From: an uncultured Algibacter sp.
GTDB lineage: Bacteria > Bacteroidota > Bacteroidia > Flavobacteriales > Flavobacteriaceae
Reading direction: 5' to 3'
Assembly: GCF_947495925.1 (NCBI RefSeq)
Contig: NZ_CANMAU010000003.1
Coordinates: 496,001-560,000, forward strand
Length of the DNA: 64,000 nt
The notes under the pieces are model-generated. The model was not told the DNA's origin. It saw nothing but the letters and a program-made list of their open reading frames with translations, and made no database searches. How positions within the stretch are numbered: position 1 is the stretch's first letter; each line of letters starts with the position of its first letter. This document shows positions 1 through 8,275 of the stretch, piece after piece. The position numbers and the translations under genes are program-made.

Positions 1-1
1 A

Positions 2-478
2 GATTTTAATACATTACCAGAAGAATCAAGAGTTTGGATTTACCAGGCTAACCGTTCATTTTCAGAACAAGAACTTGAAGAGATTCAAGTCAAATTAAAT
101 ACGTTTATTGAAAACTGGACAGCGCATGGTGGAGATTTGCAAGCGGGGTATACTATTAAATATAAGCGATTTATAATATTAGGTTTAAACCAAAGTATGA
201 ATGCTGCTACGGGGTGTTCTATTGACGCCTCAGTTCATTTTATTCAACAATTAGAGAAAGAGTACAACGTCGATTTAATGGATAAAATGAATGTGTCTTA
301 CAAGCAGGGGGAGTATGTAGCCTATAAGTCCTTATCCGACTTCAGAAAGATGGCTAAAGATAAAGCCATCTCAAAAAATACCATAGTTTTTAATAATTTG
401 GTGACCAATATTTCAGAATTTAATGAAAACTGGGAAGTTCCGGCAAGCGAGAGTTGGCATAGTCGATTTATAAAATAA
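2..478 (+). CDS. Conserved Bacteroidota hypothetical protein (annotated in relatives as 'ABC transporter ATPase'), 5'-truncated by the window edge
   Basis: Frame open from base 2 (DFNTLPEESRVWIYQANRSFSEQELEEIQ...) to the stop at 478; family recognised from memory only. Confidence 0.6.
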   Translation, partial: DFNTLPEESRVWIYQANRSFSEQELEEIQVKLNTFIENWTAHGGDLQAGYTIKYKRFIILGLNQSMNAATGCSIDASVHFIQQLEKEYNVDLMDKMNVSYKQGEYVAYKSLSDFRKMAKDKAISKNTIVFNNLVTNISEFNENWEVPASESWHSRFIK

Positions 479-483
479 TACGG

Positions 484-521
484 AACCGTTTGATAAATAT
501 TAAATTTCAAACGGTTTTTTT
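484..521 (+). terminator. Rho-independent-type terminator
   Basis: AACCGTTTG ... CAAACGGTT stem followed by a T run, just downstream of the stop at 478. Confidence 0.8.
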
Positions 522-578
522 ACGATTTTTATTATAATTAAGAATTATTCTAAATAAGGTTGGTGTTTTCTTTTAAGA

Positions 579-797
579 GAATCTAATTTAATTTCAGACA
601 AAATAAATGAGGCGTTTAAGAAAGTATACGCTGATATTGATGCGATTGAAACAAGCTTATATGTTGCAATTGCAGATGATAAAACGAAAGTAGAATCATT
701 GCATAATGATTTGTTTGATTTGGTAAAATACTTTTCTGTAGATGCTGCAAGTATCTTATCTGTTTCGGTATTACCTACGGATAATGATGGAGATTAA
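579..797 (+). pseudogene. Decayed C-terminal fragment resembling an imelysin-like (peptidase M75) protein
   Basis: ATG-less open frame ESNLISDKINEAFKKVYADIDAIETSLYVAIADDKTKVESLHNDLFDLVKYFSVDAASILSVSVLPTDNDGD*; the terminal '...DNDGD' and helical region resemble imelysin C-termini. Confidence 0.5.
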
Positions 798-958
798 TAA
801 AGGAAACAATTCATCTTTAATGTAGTTATCTTTAGTTATATGGTTTTAAAAACTTTATAAATCTGTCTTAAAGTCTTTTTATCTTCTTTTAAAAGTGTTA
901 ATTTGGCACGGTTATTAGTATTTGTAATACTATATAATTGTCTTAACGAATTCCTTAT

Positions 959-3877
959 ATGCGCCAAATTTACTTATTACTATTTGTTTTAACCTCAGCG
1001 GTTTATAGCTTTAGTCAAAATATAAAAAATCCTTTATTATCTGAAGATATATCGGCTCAACAAAAATGGGTAGATAGTGTTTATGCTTCCATGACTTTGT
1101 CTGAGAAAGTAGGACAGTTATATATGGTTCAGGTCATGTCTAATCAGAGCGATGAGGATAAGAAGAAAATTAAGCAAATTATCCAAGACTATTGTATTGG
1201 TGGAATTATTTACTCGAAAGGTGGTCCTTATAGACAAGCCAAATTAAATAATGAGCTTCAAGAATTATCAAAAGTGCCTATGTTAATAGGAATGGATGCT
1301 GAATGGGGGTTAAGTATGCGTTTGGACTCAACCTATGCTTTTCCTTGGAATATGACTTTAGGTGCCATAAAAGATAATAAATTGGTTGAGCAAACCGGAA
1401 GACAAATAGGAGAGCATTGTAAGCGTTTAGGAATGCACTTCAATTTTGCTCCTGTTGTAGATATAAATACGAATCCTAAGAATCCCATAATAGGTAATCG
1501 TTCGTTTGGAGAAGATAGGGATGATGTGACAAAAAAGGCTTTAGCGTTTATGAAGGGTATGCAAAGTGCGGGTGTTTTGGCGAATGCGAAACATTTCCCC
1601 GGTCATGGAGACACAGATCAAGATTCTCATGAAACCTTACCAACTATTAGTTTTACCGAAAAACGTATTGATTCTATCGAATTATATCCGTACAAAAAAC
1701 TAATCAGCGAGGGGCTTTCAAGCGTTATGGTAGCACATTTAAATGTACCAAGTTTAGAAATTAAACAGGGTTACCCTTCATCATTATCAAAGCATATTGT
1801 TACCGATATTCTAAAGGAAAAATTAGGTTTTAAGGGTCTTATATTTACCGATGCACTCACCATGAAAGGTGCGGCCGACTTTGATGAAACTGGAGCAATT
1901 GATTTAGTAGCTTTTAAAGCAGGAAATGATGTTATGCTGATGTCTGAGGATGTTGGTTTAGGTGTAGCCAAAATTATGGAAGCTTTTGAGAATGGGGAAA
2001 TTAGTGAAGCACGTTTAGAGCATTCTGTTAAAAAAATTCTTCAAGCAAAATATAAGGTAGGTCTTAATAATTATGAGCCAACCTCTATAGAGGATCTATC
2101 TCATGATTTAAATAGGTTAAAAGACGATATACTTAATGAAGAGTTATTTGAGAATGCCATTACTATTGTCAAGAATGAAAACGATTTATTACCAATAAAA
2201 GATCTTGAGACTAAAAGTATTGCTTATGTAAAGTTGGGTGACGATTCAGGATCTGCATTTTTTAAAGAATTAAAAAAATATGCCAAAGTACATGCTATAC
2301 AAGCGGATAACTTAGACAATTTAGAAGGAAAATTACAGCGATATAATTTGGTTATAGTGGGGTTTCATCGATCAAATGCTAATCCATGGAAATCATATGA
2401 ATTTACTAAGGAAGAGTTGAGTTGGTTGGAAAAAATTTCAAAAAAGCACACGATTATTTTAGACGCTTTTGTAAAACCCTATGCACTTTCAGATTTAAAA
2501 AGCATAGATCACATTGAAAGCATTGTTGTTAGTTATCAAAATAGCCAAATAGCTCAAGAAAAATCGGCACAAATAATTTTTGGAGCGCTTTCATCTAAAG
2601 GCAGGTTACCCGTATCCATAGGAAATCATTTTCCACTGTACTCTGGAATATATAATAATGAGCTTAAGAGGTTGAGTTATACTGAGCCAGAACGTGTTGG
2701 TATGAGTTCTGAAAAATTGAAGAAAATAGATTCCGTGGCCAACTATGCTGTCAAAAAAAAAATGACTCCCGGGATTCAACTTCTAATCGCAAGAAAAGGT
2801 AAGGTTATTTATAACAAAAACTTTGGGAAACATACCTATGATGGAAAAGAAAAGGTTGGGTTTGATGATATCTATGATGTAGCATCTTTAACCAAAATAT
2901 TGGCTACCCTGCCATTAACAATGGAGTTAGAAGAGCAAGGGGTAATATCTCTAGATTCAAAATTACCAGAATTACTTTCAGAGTATACGGACTCGAATAA
3001 GTCTAACATTACCGTAAAGGAAATGTTATCGCATTATGCAAGGTTAAGACCATGGGAACCTTTCTATTACCATACGTTAGATTCGGTAACCAAAATGCTT
3101 AATGAAAAGTATTATAGATTTAAAAGTTCAGATTCCTTTAATATTGAAGTCGCTAGAAATATATTTTTAAGAACTGATTATCAAGACTCTATTTCAAAGA
3201 TTATAAAAGATTCTGAGTTGTTAGATAGATTGAAATATCGTTACAGTGATTTTCCTTATTATATTTTAAAGAAATTTATTGAAGAACATTACGACAGAAC
3301 ATTGGATCAAGTGGTGCAATCTCACTTTTATGAATCTTTAGGAGCAAATTATACGATGTATAATCCGTATCATAATATTAGCAGTAAAAAAATAGTCCCT
3401 ACAGAGGTTGATGATTATTATCGACGTCAAAAAATACATGGTTACGTTCATGACATGGGTGCGGCAATGCAAAACGGCATAGGTGGACATGCAGGTGTTT
3501 TTAGTAATGCAAATGATGTTGCCAAAATTATGCAAATGTATTTACAGAAAGGATTTTATGGAGGAAAACGTTATTTAAAACCTGAAACTGTGGATAAGTT
3601 TAATACCTGTTATTTTTGTGATAACGATAATAGAAGAGGAATTGGTTTTGATAAACCGCAGTTGGGAGATGCAGGCCCTACATGTGGTTGTATTTCTATG
3701 ACTAGTTTTGGTCATTCCGGATTTACGGGTACTTATGCATGGGCTGATCCCGAAGAGGAAATTGTTTATGTATTTCTGGCGAACAGAACGTATCCTAATG
3801 CTGGGAAGAATTTACTTTTGAAAGAAAATATTAGAACAGAAATACAACGTTTTATTTACGAAGCGATTGTAGACTAA
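959..3877 (+). CDS. GH3 (NagZ-like) glycoside hydrolase fused to a C-terminal serine hydrolase/beta-lactamase-fold domain, secreted
   Basis: Signal peptide; NagZ-like motif KHFPGHGDTDQDSHETLP; C-terminal SLTK (SxxK), YSD and HSGFTG motifs. Confidence 0.9.
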   Translation: MRQIYLLLFVLTSAVYSFSQNIKNPLLSEDISAQQKWVDSVYASMTLSEKVGQLYMVQVMSNQSDEDKKKIKQIIQDYCIGGIIYSKGGPYRQAKLNNELQELSKVPMLIGMDAEWGLSMRLDSTYAFPWNMTLGAIKDNKLVEQTGRQIGEHCKRLGMHFNFAPVVDINTNPKNPIIGNRSFGEDRDDVTKKALAFMKGMQSAGVLANAKHFPGHGDTDQDSHETLPTISFTEKRIDSIELYPYKKLISEGLSSVMVAHLNVPSLEIKQGYPSSLSKHIVTDILKEKLGFKGLIFTDALTMKGAADFDETGAIDLVAFKAGNDVMLMSEDVGLGVAKIMEAFENGEISEARLEHSVKKILQAKYKVGLNNYEPTSIEDLSHDLNRLKDDILNEELFENAITIVKNENDLLPIKDLETKSIAYVKLGDDSGSAFFKELKKYAKVHAIQADNLDNLEGKLQRYNLVIVGFHRSNANPWKSYEFTKEELSWLEKISKKHTIILDAFVKPYALSDLKSIDHIESIVVSYQNSQIAQEKSAQIIFGALSSKGRLPVSIGNHFPLYSGIYNNELKRLSYTEPERVGMSSEKLKKIDSVANYAVKKKMTPGIQLLIARKGKVIYNKNFGKHTYDGKEKVGFDDIYDVASLTKILATLPLTMELEEQGVISLDSKLPELLSEYTDSNKSNITVKEMLSHYARLRPWEPFYYHTLDSVTKMLNEKYYRFKSSDSFNIEVARNIFLRTDYQDSISKIIKDSELLDRLKYRYSDFPYYILKKFIEEHYDRTLDQVVQSHFYESLGANYTMYNPYHNISSKKIVPTEVDDYYRRQKIHGYVHDMGAAMQNGIGGHAGVFSNANDVAKIMQMYLQKGFYGGKRYLKPETVDKFNTCYFCDNDNRRGIGFDKPQLGDAGPTCGCISMTSFGHSGFTGTYAWADPEEEIVYVFLANRTYPNAGKNLLLKENIRTEIQRFIYEAIVD

Positions 3878-3956
3878 AATACGTAAAGTTTCAAATTATA
3901 AGTATTTAAAGTTAAATTTTGGCCATATATAATTTAAGGCACTTAAAAAGAAATAA

Positions 3957-5096
3957 ATGAAAATAGCTATTGTTTGTTATCCAACATTTGGAGGTAGTGG
4001 TGTTGTAGCAACAGAGTTGGGTTTAGAGCTTTCTAAACGCGGTCATGAGATACATTTTATAACCTATAATCAGCCGGTAAGGTTAGAATTGATCAGCCAT
4101 AATGTACATTATCATGAGGTAAACGTTCCAGAATATCCATTATTTCATTATCAACCTTATGAGCTAGCATTGTCCAGTAAATTGGTCGATATGGTTAAGC
4201 TTCATGGCATTGAAATTTTACATGTCCATTATGCGATTCCCCATGCGTATGCCGCTTATATGGCTAAAAAGATGTTGCAAGAAGAAGATATTTATCTACC
4301 TATTGTAACAACTTTACATGGAACAGATATTACCTTAGTTGGTAGTCATCCATTTTATAAACCAGCGGTAACATTTAGTATAAATAAATCAGATGCGGTT
4401 ACAGCTGTATCTCAAAGCTTAAAAGACGATACATTACGTTTATTTGATATTAAAAATGATATACATGTTGTTCCTAATTTTATAGATTTAGAGAAACATA
4501 ACCTTCATGGATTTAAAGATTGCCAAAGAGGTATGATGGCACAGGATGATGAAAAAATAATTACGCATATTAGTAATTTAAGGCCTGTTAAGCGAGTACA
4601 AGATGTAATAAGTGTATTTTATAATATTCAAAAGGAAATGCCTGCAAAACTCATGTTTATTGGTGAAGGCCCTGAAAAGGAAAAGGTAGAGTTACGCTGT
4701 CAAGAGTTAGGAATACTGGATAAGGTAGTATTCTTTGGAAAAAGTAATGAAATTGATAAAATATTATGTTTTAGTGACTTGTTTTTATTGCCATCACTAA
4801 CAGAAAGTTTTGGTTTAGCGGCTTTAGAAGCTATGGCATCGGGAGTTCCTGTAATTTCAAGCAACACAGGTGGGATTCCGGAAGTTAATATTCATGGAGA
4901 GTCTGGGTTTTTGAGTCCAGTAGGTGATATTGAAGACATGACTAAAAATGCTCTGTATATCCTTAAAGATGAAAAGCGATTAAAAACTTTTAAAAACAAT
5001 GCAAGAAAGCAATCTTTGAATTTTGATTTGCATGCTATCGTTCCAAAATATGAAGCTATTTATGAAGATACTTTAGCTAAATGTTTAGTCTTGTAA
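3957..5096 (+). CDS. bshA: N-acetyl-alpha-D-glucosaminyl L-malate synthase BshA (bacillithiol biosynthesis)
   Basis: GT4 glycosyltransferase: MKIAIVCYPTFGGSGVVATELG, HVHYAIPHA, LHGTDITLVG, LTESFGLAALEAMASGVPVISSNTGGIPE. Confidence 0.92.
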   Translation: MKIAIVCYPTFGGSGVVATELGLELSKRGHEIHFITYNQPVRLELISHNVHYHEVNVPEYPLFHYQPYELALSSKLVDMVKLHGIEILHVHYAIPHAYAAYMAKKMLQEEDIYLPIVTTLHGTDITLVGSHPFYKPAVTFSINKSDAVTAVSQSLKDDTLRLFDIKNDIHVVPNFIDLEKHNLHGFKDCQRGMMAQDDEKIITHISNLRPVKRVQDVISVFYNIQKEMPAKLMFIGEGPEKEKVELRCQELGILDKVVFFGKSNEIDKILCFSDLFLLPSLTESFGLAALEAMASGVPVISSNTGGIPEVNIHGESGFLSPVGDIEDMTKNALYILKDEKRLKTFKNNARKQSLNFDLHAIVPKYEAIYEDTLAKCLVL

Positions 5097-5102
5097 TATC
5101 GT

Positions 5103-5630
5103 TTAAGTAGTTACAATTCGTTGATATTCTTTTTCAGAAATGATATCTTTATTGCTATCCAATCTATCCAAAAAGACTGTGCCGTTTAAATGATCATATT
5201 CATGCTGAAAGATTCTTGCTATAAAACCTTCCAGAGTTTTTGTTACCGTTTCTCCTTGCTGAGTTGTATAAGTGACCTCTATTGATTTACTGCGGTTTAC
5301 ATGACCGCGAATACCCGGAATACTAAGGCAACCTTCCCAATCTTTTTCTTTGTCCTTGCTGTAATTTAATATGGTTGGATTAATTATAGCAAGAGGTTCT
5401 GTTTTGGGTGCATTCGGGTAACGCTTACTAGGTTTCGACGCCATTATAAATACGCCTAGGGAACTGTAAACTTGCGGACCAGCTATACCTAATCCATTGG
5501 CATCTTTTACAGTAGTCATCATGTCCCTTATCAGGTTTAAAAAATCTACGTCAGTAATATTTTCAACCTCAGTTGTTCTCTCTCTTAAAATGGGAGCGCC
5601 TAAATGAGCTATAGGTAATATATTAGCCAT
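5103..5630 (-). CDS. Peptide deformylase family protein
   Basis: EGCLSIPG and QHEYDHLNG metal-site motifs; divergent motif 1 GLGIAGPQ. Confidence 0.9.
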   Translation of the reverse strand: MANILPIAHLGAPILRERTTEVENITDVDFLNLIRDMMTTVKDANGLGIAGPQVYSSLGVFIMASKPSKRYPNAPKTEPLAIINPTILNYSKDKEKDWEGCLSIPGIRGHVNRSKSIEVTYTTQQGETVTKTLEGFIARIFQHEYDHLNGTVFLDRLDSNKDIISEKEYQRIVTT

Positions 5631-5642
5631 AATATTACTAAA

Positions 5643-6014
5643 CTAGACGTGCTGGTCAATTAAAATGGTATTTCCGTCAGGATCAGTAAAAACAATACTA
5701 GCAGGACCGCTGGTGCTTGTATCTGCTTCTTGAATTAATGAAATATCTTTGTTCTTTAAATGACTTTGAATGTCTCTAACATCATCAAAATCTGTTAAAG
5801 TATTTGCACTTTCATCCCAACCAGGGTTGAATGTTAAAATGTTATTTTCAAACATACCTTGGAATAAACCTATAAGCGAATTTCCATTTTTCATTATGAG
5901 GTAGTTGTTCTCAATATCTCCAGCAAAAACAGAAAACCCTAAATTTTCATAAAATGTTTTTGATACTTTGATATCTTTTACACTAAGGCTAACAGAAAAT
6001 GCTCCTAATTTCAT
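5643..6014 (-). CDS. VOC (glyoxalase/bleomycin resistance) family protein
   Basis: FSVSLSVKDIKVSKTFYENLGFSVFAG ... IVFTDPDGNTILIDQH. Confidence 0.88.
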   Translation of the reverse strand: MKLGAFSVSLSVKDIKVSKTFYENLGFSVFAGDIENNYLIMKNGNSLIGLFQGMFENNILTFNPGWDESANTLTDFDDVRDIQSHLKNKDISLIQEADTSTSGPASIVFTDPDGNTILIDQHV

Positions 6015-6090
6015 GATTTAGTTAATTGTGATTATAATAATAAAGATATTAATAATTACCTGCCTGAAGCTCTATTGTTAGAAAAATGAT

Positions 6091-7542
6091 TTATTCACCT
6101 TCAAGAATTTGAGTATACAAACCATAGCGTTCAAAAATGTCTTTAACATAAGACACGGGTTCAATACCGTGCACGTAACCATACTTTATTTCAGGTTTAG
6201 TATAATACTTTCTATAGGTTAATTTTAGCATGGCTTGTTCTACATGTTCGGTCCAAATATTTGGATTTCCATTTTCCAACTTAGTTAAAGTTACAGCATC
6301 TTTAACATGGCTTAGCCCTGCATTATAACTGGCCAATGTAAACTTGATGCGTTCATTATCATCTGTTATCATATCCCATTCATTCCATAATTGCTTTAAG
6401 TATCTCGTTCCAGCCTTAATACTTTCTTCAGGGTTAGATGTGTTTAGTACACCCAAATCTTTAGCCGTAGAAGGCATTATTTGCATTAAGCCGTGTGCAT
6501 TTGCCCAACTTGAAGCATTGGGATCGAATCTGGACTCTTGAAAAATTTGACTGGCTAATAGTACCCAATCCCATGGTAAATTTCGCGCATATTTTTTAAT
6601 TAACTCATCATAGGGGCTTAGTTTTCCTGTTTCATTTAGGAAATAATCACTGTCAATATGCTTAGTAATGCTTCTTCGGTTTTTGAAATAACGATTATAG
6701 ATTACATGAAAGTCTGTAGTTTTTTTCATGCCGTCAATCCATATGTTTAATTCATTTTTTAAGTTAGACGTATTTTGTCTTAATACCCAAGATGCTTTCT
6801 GAGATAAGCTTACAGGTGTAGAAATATCTAGGTTTTTAAAATGATAGGTGTGCATTTTAGCCAGAGTGTTATCGGCTATTGTATATTTTATTTCTCCTTT
6901 GCTTACCATTCCAATTAACTCGTCGGTAGTAATGTTAGAGTCAACTTCATCAATATAAATTTCACCTCCAATTTCATCCATAAGGTTTTCAAGTCTCATT
7001 TTATATGAAGAGTAACGACGTACACTTACCGTATCGTTTATTAGTTCTATAGCGTCTTTTTTAAGCTGCTTATTTATCTCATGAAGTTTAAGCTTTCTCC
7101 AATTTTTTGGTTTTTTTTGAACCAGCACTTGTTTGGTAAGATAGAGGTAATTAGTAAAATCGAATCTTTTTTTTCTGCTTATAGTTGGTGTAAAACCGTG
7201 TGCAACAATATCGCCTTTACCAGTATTAAGCCAATCGGCTAAAACATCAAAGTCTTTAGCCACAATTATTTCTAATTTTACTCCAAGGTTTTCAGTAAAA
7301 CGCTTTAAAAGTTCATATTCAAAACCCATAGTTTCTCCCCTATAAATAAAAAAACTTGTGGGGCCTCCAACTACTATAGCTTTTAGAACACCTCTTTTTT
7401 TAATGGCATCTAAGTCAAAATTAATGGGTTCGGAAATGCTTTCCTTATTAAAAGCTAAATCATCTTCAGTAATGTTTTTATCAGAATTACAAGATAATAA
7501 AAGAACAAGTATCAACGGAAATACATACTTTTTCAGGATCAT
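6091..7542 (-). CDS. MltF-like lytic transglycosylase (SBP-like domain plus SLT domain), lipoprotein
   Basis: LLLSC lipobox; SBP_bac_3-like N-terminal half; SLT motif QESRFDPNASSWANAHGLMQIMPSTA. Confidence 0.92.
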   Translation of the reverse strand: MILKKYVFPLILVLLLSCNSDKNITEDDLAFNKESISEPINFDLDAIKKRGVLKAIVVGGPTSFFIYRGETMGFEYELLKRFTENLGVKLEIIVAKDFDVLADWLNTGKGDIVAHGFTPTISRKKRFDFTNYLYLTKQVLVQKKPKNWRKLKLHEINKQLKKDAIELINDTVSVRRYSSYKMRLENLMDEIGGEIYIDEVDSNITTDELIGMVSKGEIKYTIADNTLAKMHTYHFKNLDISTPVSLSQKASWVLRQNTSNLKNELNIWIDGMKKTTDFHVIYNRYFKNRRSITKHIDSDYFLNETGKLSPYDELIKKYARNLPWDWVLLASQIFQESRFDPNASSWANAHGLMQIMPSTAKDLGVLNTSNPEESIKAGTRYLKQLWNEWDMITDDNERIKFTLASYNAGLSHVKDAVTLTKLENGNPNIWTEHVEQAMLKLTYRKYYTKPEIKYGYVHGIEPVSYVKDIFERYGLYTQILEGE

Positions 7543-7675
7543 ATTGGCATGGTTTAATGCTTTAATATACGAAGCTTAGCATAGAAATGAAAATGAGTAG
7601 ATATGTAAACGGATTAAAAACAATATTATAAAGTATAATTGTTCGTTGTATTTGTAATGAATATTATTCATAAAA

Positions 7676-7698
7676 AAAGCACCTTAATAGGTGCTTTA
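7676..7698 (-). terminator. Terminator hairpin for the 7721..8146 gene
   Basis: AAAGCACCT-taat-AGGTGCTTT; T run on the minus-strand side. Confidence 0.75.
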
Positions 7699-7720
7699 TA
7701 AATTATGTTAAGTGAGTTTG

Positions 7721-8146
7721 TTAATTAAATCGATATCTAATATTCAAACCAAACCCTCCCCATTCAAAATCTGTATTTTCAACAATCCAGAAGGTAGGAC
7801 GGTAATCAATACCTATTGAAATAGGTGAATCAAAAGTATATTCCAAGCCTATTTCTCCACTAGCTCCCAGCAAAAACTTATCGCCAAAATAAGCTGAAGG
7901 ACCTACGCCTACGTACCAATTAAGGTTATCTTCACCCAATGGTTTATAAATAAGGTCCCAAAGTGCATCTAATCCAACACCGTCACCAAATGATACATTT
8001 GCATGAATTCTACCAGAGCCTGTTTCAAAAACACCATCAACGGCTACATTATTTTTACCTGAAACTTGACCAAATCGAATACCTAATTCTTGGGCATTCA
8101 TAGCTATAGAGGACAGAATAAAAACACTTAAAATTAATTTTTTCAT
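7721..8146 (-). CDS. Small outer-membrane/periplasmic beta-barrel-like protein (start re-assigned)
   Basis: MKKLILSVFILSSIAMNAQ signal peptide starts at 8146, internal to the ORF-track start; beta-rich body ending in NIRYRFN. Confidence 0.7.
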   Translation of the reverse strand: MKKLILSVFILSSIAMNAQELGIRFGQVSGKNNVAVDGVFETGSGRIHANVSFGDGVGLDALWDLIYKPLGEDNLNWYVGVGPSAYFGDKFLLGASGEIGLEYTFDSPISIGIDYRPTFWIVENTDFEWGGFGLNIRYRFN

Positions 8147-8275
8147 AAGTTTGATATTATCTGTGTTAGTAATGAAATATCCTTTTTTTAAAGTATATTT
8201 CAAAAATAGTTTTCTATTACAAAAATAGTACGAATTTAGCTCACAAAACAGCAGATACAGAACAAATTTTAACTT

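Noticed and set aside
322-510. Minus-strand ORF 322..510
   Set aside because: Overlaps the first gene's 3' end and its terminator in antisense; no motif support
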